Assembly (NCBI RefSeq): GCF_002846575.1
Contig: NZ_PJND01000009.1
Span: 1 to 64,000, forward strand
Reading direction: 5' to 3'
DNA length: 64,000 nucleotides
DNA from: Flavobacterium lindanitolerans
Lineage (GTDB): Bacteria; Bacteroidota; Bacteroidia; Flavobacteriales; Flavobacteriaceae
In this document: piece after piece, positions 1 through 9,082 of the stretch
How positions within the stretch are numbered: the stretch's first letter is position 1
Layout: each line of letters begins with the position of its first letter
Made by a program: the position numbers and the translations under genes
The notes under the pieces: model-generated
What the model saw: only the letters and a program-made list of their open reading frames with translations
Databases searched by the model: none
Told to the model about the DNA's origin: nothing

Positions 1-3000
1 GGGATACTGTCGCAAGACGCAGCCACTTCGGCAGCAGGCAGTGTTCCATCGAATGCAGGAGCCTGGGTATCTGTTACGGTCACAACCTGAGTGTGCTCGG
101 CAGTGTTACCACAAAGGTCGGTAGCCGTCCATTTTCTAGTAAGGGTATAGCTTCCTGCACAAGCACCATCGGTTCTGGTCTCGGCGAATGTTACGGTCGC
201 ACTTCCGCAGGCATCTGTCGCAGTAAGCACAGCCGCAGCCGGGATACTGTCGCAAGACGCAGCCACTTCGGCAGCAGGCAGTGTTCCAGCGAACACAGGA
301 GCCTGTGTATCGGTCACGGTTACTACCTGGGTATGTACGGCAGTGTTTCCGCAAAGGTCGGTAGCCGTCCATTTTCTAGTAAGGGTATAGCTTCCTGCAC
401 AAGCACCATCGGTTCTGGTCTCGGCGAATGTTACGGTTGCACTTCCACAGGCATCGGTTGCAGTTAACGTAGCCGCAGCCGGGATACTGTCGCAAGACGC
501 AGCCACTTCGGCAGCAGGCAGTGTTCCATCGAATGCAGGAGCCTGGGTATCTGTTACGGTCACAACCTGAGTGTGCTCGGCAGTGTTCCCGCAAAGATCG
601 GTAGCCGTCCATTTTCTTGTAAGCGTATAGCTTCCAGCACAAGCACCATCGGTCCTTGTCTCGGCAAAAGTTACGGTCGCGCTTCCGCAGGCGTCGGTCG
701 CAGTAAGCACAGCCGCAGCAGGGATACTGTCGCAAGATGCAGCCACTTCGGCAGCAGGCAGTGTTCCAGCGAACGCAGGAGCCTGGGTATCGGTCACGGT
801 CACTACCTGTACATGCTCGGCAGTGTTACCACAAAGGTCGGTAGCCGTCCATTTTCTAGTAAGGGTGTAGCTTCCAGCGCAGGCACCGTCGGTCCTTGTC
901 TCGGCAAAAGTTACGGTCGCACTTCCGCAGGCGTCGGTCGCAGTAAGCACAGCCGCAGCAGGGATACTGTCGCAAGACGCAGCCACTTCGGCAGCAGGCA
1001 GTGTTCCTGCAAATACAGGAGCCTGGGTATCGGTCACGGTCACTACCTGAGTGTGTTCGGCAGTGTTACCACAAAGGTCAGTAGCCGTCCATTTTCTAGT
1101 CAATATATATGATGACGGACAGTTTCCGTCAGTCCTTGTCTCGGCGAACGTTACCGTCGCGCTTCCGCAGGCGTCGGTCGCAGTAAGCACAGCCGCAGCC
1201 GGGATACTGTCGCAAGATGCAGCCACTTCGGCAGCAGGCAGTGTTCCAGCGAACGCAGGAGCCTGGGTATCGGTCACGGTCACTACCTGTACATGCTCGG
1301 CAGTGTTGCCGCATAGGTCGGTAGCCGTCCATTTTCTAGTAAGGGTGTAGCTTCCGGCGCAGGCACCGTCGGTCCTTGTCTCGGCAAAAGTTACGGTCGC
1401 ACTTCCGCAGGCGTCGGTCGCAGTAAGCACAGCCGCAGCAGGGATACTGTCGCAAGACGCAGCCACTTCGGCAGCAGGCAGTGTTCCTGCAAATACAGGA
1501 GCTTGGGTATCGGTCACGGTCACTACCTGAGTGTGTTCGGCAGTATTTCCACAAAGGTCGGTAGCCGTCCATTTTCTTGTAAGGGTATAGCTTCCTGCAC
1601 AAGCACCATCGGTTCTTGTCTCAGCAAAAGTTACAGTCGCGCTTCCGCAGGCATCGGTTGCAGTTAACGTAGCCGCAGTTGGGATGTTTCCACAAGATGC
1701 AGTGATACTAGCCGCAGGCAATGTTCCTGCAAATACAGGAGCCTGGGTATCGGTTACGGTTACTATTTGCGTATGTTCGGCAGTGTTGCCGCATAGGTCG
1801 GTAGCCGTCCATTTTCTTGTAAGCGTGTAGCTTCCAGCACATGCACCGTCAGTTCTTGTCTCAGCAAACGTTACCGTTGCGCTTCCGCAAGCATCTGTTG
1901 CAGTTAACGTAACTGCAGTAGGTACGTTCTCACATGAAGCCGTGATGTTTGATGGCAATGTTCCTGTAAAGGTAGGGGGCACATTGTCTTGTACGGTTAC
2001 AATCTGAGTGTGTTCAGCAGTGTTCCCGCAAAGATCGGTAGCCGTCCATTTTCTTGTAAGCGTGTAGCTTCCTGCACAAGCACCATCGGTTCTTGTCTCA
2101 GCAAAAGTTACAGTCGCACTTCCGCATGCATCAGTTGCAGTTAACGTAACTGCAGTAGGTACGTTCTCACATGAAGCCGTGATGTTTGATGGCAATGTTC
2201 CTGTAAAGGTAGGGGGCACATTGTCCTGTACAGTTACTGTCTGAGTGTGTTCAGCAGTGTTCCCACAAAGGTCGGTAGCCGTCCATTTTCTTGTAAGCGT
2301 GTAGCTTCCGGCGCAGGCACCGTCGGTTCTAGTCTCGGCGAATGTTACAGTCGCACTTCCGCAAGCATCGGTTGCAGTAAGCACAGCCGCAGTTGGGATG
2401 TTTCCACATGAAGCAGTAATACTGGCCGCAGGCAATGTTCCTGCGAATACAGGGGCCTGGGTATCTGTTACGGTCACAACCTGAGTGTGTTCGGCAGTGT
2501 TACCACAAAGGTCGGTAGCCGTCCATTTTCTTGTAAGCGTATAGCTTCCAGCACAAGCACCATCGGTTCTTGTCTCAGCGAATGTTACAGTCGCGCTTCC
2601 GCAAGCATCGGTTGCAGTAAGCACAGCCGCAGTTGGGATGTTTCCACATGAAGCAGTAATACTGGCCGCAGGCAATGTTCCTGCGAATACAGGGGCCTGG
2701 GTATCTGTTACGGTCACAACCTGAGTGTGTTCGGCAGTGTTACCACAAAGGTCAGTAGCCGTCCATTTTCTTGTAAGGGTGTAGCTTCCGGCGCAGGCAC
2801 CGTCGATCCTTGTCTCGGCGAATGTTACAGTCGCGCTTCCACAGGCATCGGTCGCCGTAAGCGTAGCCGCAGTTGGGATGTTTCCACAAGATGCAGTGAT
2901 ACTAGCCGCAGGCAATGTACCAGTAAATACAGGAGCCTGTGTATCGGTTACGGTTACTACTTGCGTATGTACGGCAGTGTTCCCGCACAGGTCGGTAGCC

Positions 3001-5560
3001 GTCCATTTTCTTGTAAGCGTATAGCTTCCGGCGCAGGCACCGTCGATCCTTGTCTCGGCGAATGTTACAGTCGCGCTTCCACAGGCATCGGTTGCAGTAA
3101 GCGTAGCCGCAGTTGGGATGTTTCCGCATGAAGCAGTGATACTGGCCGCAGGCAATGTTCCTGCGAATACAGGAGCCTGGGTATCGGTAACGGTTACTGT
3201 TTGCGTATGTACGGCAGTGTTCCCGCACAGGTCGGTAGCCGTCCATTTTCTTGTAAGCGTGTAGCTTCCGGCGCAGGCACCGTCGGTCCTTGTCTCGGCG
3301 AATGTTACGGTCGCGCTTCCACAGGCATCGGTTGCCGTAAGCGTAGCTGCAGTTGGGATGTTTCCGCAAGATGCGGTGATACTGGCCGCAGGCAATGTAC
3401 CAGTAAATGTTGGAGCCTGTGTATCGGTTACGGTTACTGTTTGCGTATGTACGGCAGTGTTCCCGCACAGGTCGGTAGCCGTCCATTTTCTTGTAAGCGT
3501 ATAGCTTCCGGCGCAGGCACCGTCGGTCCTTGTCTCGGCGAATGTTACCGTTGCGCTTCCACAGGCATCGGTTGCCGTAAGCGTAGCCGCAGTTGGGATG
3601 TTTCCGCATGAAGCAGTGATACTGGCCGCAGGCAATGTACCAGTAAATACAGGAGCCTGTGTATCGGTTACGGTTACTGTTTGCGTATGTACGGCAGTGT
3701 TACCACAAAGGTCGGTAGCCGTCCATTTTCTTGTAAGCGTGTAGCTTCCGGCGCAGGCACCGTCGGTCCTTGTCTCGGCGAATGTTACCGTTGCGCTTCC
3801 ACAGGCATCGGTTGCAGTAAGCGTAGCCGCAGTTGGGATGTTTCCACAAGCTGCTGTAATGTTTGATGGCAATGTACCAGTAAATACAGGAGCCTGTGTA
3901 TCGGTTACGGTTACTGTTTGCGTATGTACGGCAGTGTTCCCGCAAAGGTCGGTAGCCGTCCATTTTCTAGTAAGGGTGTAGCTTCCTGCACATGATCCAT
4001 CAGTCCTAGTCTCGGCAAAAGTTACAGTCGCGCTTCCACAGGCATCGGTCGCAGTTAACGTAGCCGCAGTTGGGATGTTTCCACATGAAGCAGTAATACT
4101 GGCCGCAGGCAATGTTCCTGCGAATACAGGGGCCTGGGTATCTGTTACGGTCACAACCTGAGTGTGTTCGGCAGTGTTACCACAAAGGTCAGTAGCCGTC
4201 CATTTTCTTGTAAGCGTATAGCTTCCAGCACAAGCACCATCGGTTCTTGTCTCGGCGAATGTTACCGTTGCGCTTCCACAGGCATCGGTTGCCGTAAGCG
4301 TAGCCGCAGTTGGGATGTTTCCGCAAGCTGCTGTAATGTTTGATGGCAATGTACCAGTAAATACAGGAGCCTGTGTATCGGTTACGGTTACTGTTTGCGT
4401 ATGTACGGCAGTGTTCCCGCACAGGTCGGTAGCCGTCCATTTTCTTGTAAGGGTATAGCTTCCAGGGCAGGCACCGTCGGTCCTAGTCTCGGCAAAAGTT
4501 ACAGTCGCGCTTCCACAGGCATCGGTCGCAGTTAACGTAGCCGCAGTTGGGATGTTTCCGCATGAAGCAGTGATACTGGCCGCAGGCAATGTACCAGTAA
4601 ATGTTGGAGCCTGTGTATCGGTTACGGTTACTGTTTGCGTATGTACGGCAGTGTTCCCGCACAGGTCGGTAGCCGTCCATTTTCTTGTAAGCGTATAGCT
4701 TCCGGCGCAGGCACCGTCGGTCCTAGTCTCGGCAAAAGTTACAGTCGCGCTTCCACAGGCATCGGTCGCAGTTAACGTAGCCGCAGTTGGGATGTTTCCG
4801 CATGAAGCAGTGATACTGGCCGCAGGCAATGTACCAGTAAATGTTGGAGCCTGTGTATCGGTTACGGTTACTGTTTGCGTATGTACGGCAGTGTTCCCAC
4901 AAAGGTCGGTAGCCGTCCATTTTCTTGTAAGGGTGTAGCTTCCGGCGCAGGCACCGTCGGTCCTTGTCTCGGCGAATGTTACCGTTGCGCTTCCACAGGC
5001 ATCGGTTGCCGTAAGCGTAGCCGCAGTTGGGATGTTTCCGCAAGCTGCTGTAATGTTTGATGGCAATGTACCAGTAAATACAGGAGCCTGTGTATCGGTT
5101 ACGGTTACTGTTTGCGTATGTACGGCAGTGTTCCCGCACAGGTCGGTAGCCGTCCATTTTCTTGTAAGGGTATAGCTTCCAGGGCAGGCACCGTCGGTCC
5201 TTGTCTCGGCGAATGTTACGGTCGCGCTTCCGCAGGCATCGGTCGCGGTAAGCGTAGCCGCTGCCGGGATGTTTCCGCAAGATGCGGTGATGCTGGCAGC
5301 AGGCAGCGTTCCTGCAAATACAGGAGCCTGGGTATCGGTTACGGTCACTACCTGGGTATGTACGGCAGTGTTCCCGCACAGGTCGGTAGCCGTCCATTTT
5401 CTTGTAAGGGTGTAGCTTCCGGCGCAGGCACCGTCAGTCCTTGTCTCTGCAAATGTTACCGTTGCATTTCCGCAGGCATCGGTTGCGGTAAGCGTAGCCG
5501 CAGCTGGGATGTTTCCACAAGCTGCAGTGATACTGGCAGTAGGAAGGGTTCCGTTAAATG
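1..5560 (-). repeat. 23 tandem copies of a 240/237-bp coding repeat
   Basis: The core GTAGCCGTCCATTTTCT on the plus strand recurs at about 121, 361, 601 and so on to 5386, 23 times, spaced 240 or 237 bp. Each copy encodes 79-80 residues with four cysteines (DACGS, GACAG, DLCGN, ASC). Two subfamilies are visible. Copies left of about 1680 carry the AAEVAASCDSIP linker; those to the right carry ASITASCGNIP or SNITASCENVP. VHTQTV and EHTQVV variants are mixed along the array, which suggests gene conversion or unequal crossing-over. The array lies wholly inside the adhesin gene. Confidence 0.95.
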
Positions 5561-8021
5561 TTGGAGCTGTAGTGTCGTTTATAGTGATTGTCTGAGTAAA
5601 ATTTGCAGTTGTACAATCTGTAGCAACTGTAAATACTCTAGTGACAACCGTAGGACAACTTCCTATTTTAGTGTCTTTATAAGTTATTGTATGTGCCAGA
5701 GATGCATTTGAAGTTGTTCCTCCTGCACTTTGGAATTGTGCCAATGTAATTGAGACAGGTGTTTCGCTATAAGTCAAAGGAGTAATACTACTTTGGTTAC
5801 AACCCTGAATACTGGCATTAGTCGGACCAGTCAAGGTAACAGTAGGTTTTACATTCACAGTTACCTGGGCACATGCTGAATTTCCACAACTGTTTTCCCA
5901 ACGTACATAATAGGTAGTTGTTTGAGTTGGAGCTGCAACTGAAAGGTTATTTCCTGTTCCAATTGCTGTTCCGCCACAACTTGAAGTATACCATTTTAAG
6001 GTAGTGCCTGATCCTCCTGTAGCAGATAAAACAATATTTCCACCTGTATTTGAACAGATATTATTATTGTTTACGCTTGCAGCAGTTGGCGCTACAGGCG
6101 CTGAATCAACATTAACAACTACCTGATCTGTTGATGTACATTGTCCGTTAGCATTGGTTACTGTCAGTGTGTAGGTAGTAGTTGTTGTTGGAGAAGCAAT
6201 AGGATTTGCAATATTATTGAAATTTAATCCTGTTGACGGACTCCAGCTGTAAATAATACCACCGCTACCGCTTAGTTGCGTATTTCCTCCCGGACAGATA
6301 GTAACATCAGGTCCAGCATTTGCAACAATAGGAGTAGGGTTTCCAATAGTAGCAGTACCACTAAGATTTGGTTTACAACTTCCTGGGTCTTTTACAACTA
6401 CAGTATAATTTCCTGGTGAGAGGTTTGAAAAAGTATTGATACTTTGCCAATTTGCACCATTATCAATAGAATATAAGTAGCTTCCTGAGCCACCTGAAAC
6501 GTTTACGGTCAATGTTCCATTGTTTTGTCCGTTACACTGTGCATTAGTAGCATTGATAGAATTAAGAACAGCCGTTTCGTAGATGGTCATCGTTTGCGTT
6601 ACATATACTACGTCACTGGAACAAGGACAGCTTGTTATTGTCCTTACAATAAAAGTTTCGCTATTGTCTGAAATAGCATCAGCTACAGTAGTATAAGGTA
6701 TGTCGATATAAGTTTGGTTAGCCGGAATTGTTACCTGTGTTGGGAATGGTTGTCCACCAGTTGTCTGAATGTCGACTCCATTGGTAAAAGTTCCGGATAA
6801 AAGCAGATTCACAACTAATGGCTGTGAAATATCACTGCCAGTTCTTTGTACTCTGAATTTATTATTACATCCTTCAAAAATATTGTTCTGGTTTTCAATC
6901 ATGTTTCCATAGTTCGTAAGAACTATATTTTCTGAGTTAAAACTTCTGGCTCCTAAGAAAACACCCGAATCCCATTGCTGGTCACTTGCATCACCAATAC
7001 TCAATTTGATTCTGTAGGTGGAGCAAGGTGTAACTGGATAGGTAGCAGTTAGGATAACAGTATTTCCATCAAATTGTGTAGTAGTTGATCCAGATGCATT
7101 ATTTTGATAATATTGCCCGTTTACTGCAGGGAAATTAACACCATCAACGTTTGTTCCTGCTGCGTGGATTGTATTGATAGAGATTGGAGTTGTACTACTA
7201 GGAAGTAATGCCAAATTGATAGCATTATTTCTGTAAGGGCCTGAAATTCCAGGACCGCTTAAGAAAAAACCAAAGGCATCATTATATCCGGTTTCACAAT
7301 ATTCCAAATATTCTTCTGAAGAAAAGACATATTTAAATTCTAAAGTATTACCTGCTGGTACGAAATCAAATTCCAAAGTCGCGGCATCGTAAATTCTTCT
7401 ACCTGTAATGCTTGCCAAATCAGGATCATTGGCTGCACTTACCATTTCGTCCGTGCTTCCTCCCGTATTGTTTGGCCCCATTGCAGATGAAGCTTTTCCG
7501 GTCGTAAGCAATAATCCTTCTTCAATAGGAAAAGTAGAAGTCCCTTTATTGAAATAAGCTAATTGGCGATTTCCAGGTGTTGATGACCATGTATGGTTTT
7601 GCCACGTGTAAGTATTGTTATTTCTTGAATAATAACCAAATCTTACATTGCTTGCCGATAAGCAACCCGTAACAAAAAGGTTTTTCACCAATTGTTCTGG
7701 TGTATAAGCATTGTATGTAGCATTTTCTGCTACCGAAATTGATCCGGCAACAGCCATGGTTTGATATTCCAGTCCGCCCTTATTCTCTTTTACTTTAGGA
7801 GCATAGGGAATATTAGGCTTTGTAGCCCTGCCGGATACTGGAAGTTCTTTTTGCTGTGCAAACGAAGGTATCGCAACTAAAATTAACAAGCCTAGGAGAA
7901 ATAATCTACTAAGAACTATTTTGTTATTAAATAGGACTTGTTTTTTTAGGCAGCCATTTTTCTTTTCGGTGATAAAAGCTTGTGGAACTTTTATTTCCTC
8001 ACGCAGCGTAAAATTTTTCAT
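1..8021 (-). CDS. Giant repeat adhesin with choice-of-anchor L and SprB-like domains (partial, C-terminus off the left edge)
   Basis: One uninterrupted frame of 2673 codons runs from an ATG to the left edge without a stop. Residues 37-55 form a hydrophobic signal core ending in IPSFA, behind an unusually long charged lead. Residues about 85-370 resemble a choice-of-anchor L domain (FKYVFSSEEYLEY, NDAFGFFLSGPG). Around residue 490 lies a SprB-type repeat (QCNGQNNGTLTVNVSGGSG), followed by Ig/PKD-like domains. From about residue 810 the protein consists of tandem HYR-like repeats with the signature LTRKWTATDLCGNTA. Such proteins are exported by the T9SS and act as cell-surface adhesins, some in gliding. 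A CHU_C or type A/B sorting tail is expected beyond the edge but is not visible. No Bacteroidetes -7 box was found upstream. Family is confident; the specific role is inferred. Confidence 0.88.
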   Translation of the reverse strand, partial: MKNFTLREEIKVPQAFITEKKNGCLKKQVLFNNKIVLSRLFLLGLLILVAIPSFAQQKELPVSGRATKPNIPYAPKVKENKGGLEYQTMAVAGSISVAENATYNAYTPEQLVKNLFVTGCLSASNVRFGYYSRNNNTYTWQNHTWSSTPGNRQLAYFNKGTSTFPIEEGLLLTTGKASSAMGPNNTGGSTDEMVSAANDPDLASITGRRIYDAATLEFDFVPAGNTLEFKYVFSSEEYLEYCETGYNDAFGFFLSGPGISGPYRNNAINLALLPSSTTPISINTIHAAGTNVDGVNFPAVNGQYYQNNASGSTTTQFDGNTVILTATYPVTPCSTYRIKLSIGDASDQQWDSGVFLGARSFNSENIVLTNYGNMIENQNNIFEGCNNKFRVQRTGSDISQPLVVNLLLSGTFTNGVDIQTTGGQPFPTQVTIPANQTYIDIPYTTVADAISDNSETFIVRTITSCPCSSDVVYVTQTMTIYETAVLNSINATNAQCNGQNNGTLTVNVSGGSGSYLYSIDNGANWQSINTFSNLSPGNYTVVVKDPGSCKPNLSGTATIGNPTPIVANAGPDVTICPGGNTQLSGSGGIIYSWSPSTGLNFNNIANPIASPTTTTTYTLTVTNANGQCTSTDQVVVNVDSAPVAPTAASVNNNNICSNTGGNIVLSATGGSGTTLKWYTSSCGGTAIGTGNNLSVAAPTQTTTYYVRWENSCGNSACAQVTVNVKPTVTLTGPTNASIQGCNQSSITPLTYSETPVSITLAQFQSAGGTTSNASLAHTITYKDTKIGSCPTVVTRVFTVATDCTTANFTQTITINDTTAPTFNGTLPTASITAACGNIPAAATLTATDACGNATVTFAETRTDGACAGSYTLTRKWTATDLCGNTAVHTQVVTVTDTQAPVFAGTLPAASITASCGNIPAAATLTATDACGSATVTFAETRTDGACPGSYTLTRKWTATDLCGNTAVHTQTVTVTDTQAPVFTGTLPSNITAACGNIPTAATLTATDACGSATVTFAETRTDGACAGSYTLTRKWTATDLCGNTAVHTQTVTVTDTQAPTFTGTLPAASITASCGNIPTAATLTATDACGSATVTFAETRTDGACAGSYTLTRKWTATDLCGNTAVHTQTVTVTDTQAPTFTGTLPAASITASCGNIPTAATLTATDACGSATVTFAETRTDGACPGSYTLTRKWTATDLCGNTAVHTQTVTVTDTQAPVFTGTLPSNITAACGNIPTAATLTATDACGSATVTFAETRTDGACAGSYTLTRKWTATDLCGNTAEHTQVVTVTDTQAPVFAGTLPAASITASCGNIPTAATLTATDACGSATVTFAETRTDGSCAGSYTLTRKWTATDLCGNTAVHTQTVTVTDTQAPVFTGTLPSNITAACGNIPTAATLTATDACGSATVTFAETRTDGACAGSYTLTRKWTATDLCGNTAVHTQTVTVTDTQAPVFTGTLPAASITASCGNIPTAATLTATDACGSATVTFAETRTDGACAGSYTLTRKWTATDLCGNTAVHTQTVTVTDTQAPTFTGTLPAASITASCGNIPTAATLTATDACGSATVTFAETRTDGACAGSYTLTRKWTATDLCGNTAVHTQTVTVTDTQAPVFAGTLPAASITASCGNIPTAATLTATDACGSATVTFAETRIDGACAGSYTLTRKWTATDLCGNTAVHTQVVTVTDTQAPVFTGTLPAASITASCGNIPTAATLTATDACGSATVTFAETRIDGACAGSYTLTRKWTATDLCGNTAEHTQVVTVTDTQAPVFAGTLPAASITASCGNIPTAAVLTATDACGSATVTFAETRTDGACAGSYTLTRKWTATDLCGNTAEHTQVVTVTDTQAPVFAGTLPAASITASCGNIPTAAVLTATDACGSATVTFAETRTDGACAGSYTLTRKWTATDLCGNTAEHTQTVTVQDNVPPTFTGTLPSNITASCENVPTAVTLTATDACGSATVTFAETRTDGACAGSYTLTRKWTATDLCGNTAEHTQIVTVQDNVPPTFTGTLPSNITASCENVPTAVTLTATDACGSATVTFAETRTDGACAGSYTLTRKWTATDLCGNTAEHTQIVTVTDTQAPVFAGTLPAASITASCGNIPTAATLTATDACGSATVTFAETRTDGACAGSYTLTRKWTATDLCGNTAEHTQVVTVTDTQAPVFAGTLPAAEVAASCDSIPAAAVLTATDACGSATVTFAETRTDGACAGSYTLTRKWTATDLCGNTAEHVQVVTVTDTQAPAFAGTLPAAEVAASCDSIPAAAVLTATDACGSATVTFAETRTDGNCPSSYILTRKWTATDLCGNTAEHTQVVTVTDTQAPVFAGTLPAAEVAASCDSIPAAAVLTATDACGSATVTFAETRTDGACAGSYTLTRKWTATDLCGNTAEHVQVVTVTDTQAPAFAGTLPAAEVAASCDSIPAAAVLTATDACGSATVTFAETRTDGACAGSYTLTRKWTATDLCGNTAEHTQVVTVTDTQAPAFDGTLPAAEVAASCDSIPAAATLTATDACGSATVTFAETRTDGACAGSYTLTRKWTATDLCGNTAVHTQVVTVTDTQAPVFAGTLPAAEVAASCDSIPAAAVLTATDACGSATVTFAETRTDGACAGSYTLTRKWTATDLCGNTAEHTQVVTVTDTQAPAFDGTLPAAEVAASCDSI

Positions 8022-8578
8022 GTACGTATTTTTTGGGTAAAGTTTTTAAAAAGCATAGATCTTATTTTGATAGAAATAAGAACATTCGAATTACTTTTCG
8101 GGATAAAACTAACATCTAGTTTTTTAGATAAATAATTTTATCCGTGAATAGCATAAATAGTCGTTAAAGTATCTTTTTTACATAATTCTCTGGTTATTCA
8201 ATTCAATTTTTTAATTATTGTCAGTTTTCTGGTTTCTTTATTGATTTATCGTTAAAATAAAAGCATAGAATGACAGTCCAAGTATTTTTGGATACAGAGT
8301 ATTTGTTAAAAGGGAAATTTTGCAACCTGACTGATAGAAAACTTCAAAAGGTGGTATTAAGTTTTGCTATCTAAAATTTGCAACTGATGGTAGTCTAAAG
8401 TTTATATTAATTGACTTTTCTATAGCGAATTTATGTTAATAAATATTTAACTAATCGAAATCGGTAGTTTTTTCGATAAAAGTGCTTAAAATGTCTGTGA
8501 AGTAAACTTTTTTTTGTAATTTGTTCTTATAAATAGTGGTGTTTTTTGAAGTCTAACTAGTTTTTTAAATTATCATTT
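8022..8578. other. AT-rich divergent intergenic region
   Basis: This 557-bp spacer lies between the adhesin start and the sixA-like start and must hold both promoters. I see very AT-rich sequence with T runs but no clear TAnnTTTG box on either strand, no RNA gene and no convincing small ORF. Confidence 0.6.
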
Positions 8579-9082
8579 ATGAAAAATTTGATATTAATAC
8601 GACATGGAAAATCAAGCTGGAATGCCCCACTTCTGGATAAAGATCGTCCTTTAGCCAGTAGAGGAATGCAGGATGCCCATTTGGTTTCGATGGAAATAGG
8701 AAAACACCTTCCTAAAACTTTTACTATACTAAGCAGCACAGCAAAAAGAGCTTCAGAAACGGCTATTATTTTTGCCCAAAATCTTTCATGTCCGATTGAA
8801 AGCATTATTTTTAAGGACGAACTGTATACTTTCGATGACCGTCAGCTGGAGAAAATTATAAAATCATGTAATAATGATTATGACAACGTTATTCTTTTCG
8901 GACATAATGATGCTATAACAAATTTTGTTAATAAATTTGGGAACGTTTTTATCGATAATGTTCCTACAACGGGATTTGTTTCTATTAATTTTCAAAGCAA
9001 TGACTGGCAATCGATCGATAAGGGCAAAACGCAACAAGTGATTTTTCCTAGAGATTTAAAAAAATATGATTCCACCAACTGA
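8579..9082 (+). CDS. SixA-like histidine phosphatase
   Basis: This is a 167-residue histidine phosphatase superfamily protein. The RHG signature with the catalytic histidine is at the N-terminus (LILIRHGKSSWN), and a second histidine lies in ILFGHNDAIT. Its length fits the SixA branch, whose members dephosphorylate phosphohistidine on signalling or phosphotransfer proteins. The start ATG overlaps no other gene. The 3' end overlaps ppk1 by 17 bp, indicating translational coupling in a polyphosphate operon. Its substrate here is unknown. Confidence 0.85.
   Translation: MKNLILIRHGKSSWNAPLLDKDRPLASRGMQDAHLVSMEIGKHLPKTFTILSSTAKRASETAIIFAQNLSCPIESIIFKDELYTFDDRQLEKIIKSCNNDYDNVILFGHNDAITNFVNKFGNVFIDNVPTTGFVSINFQSNDWQSIDKGKTQQVIFPRDLKKYDSTN

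Noticed and set aside
1..5560. Regular direct repeats suggesting a CRISPR or satellite array
   Set aside because: Units are 237-240 bp with no unique spacers and are in-frame protein repeats.
93..5711. Many open frames of 60-235 codons on both strands across the repeat array
   Set aside because: They repeat with the 240-bp period, have arginine/cysteine-rich unnatural composition, and lie in other frames of the adhesin gene, which is open without a stop through the region.
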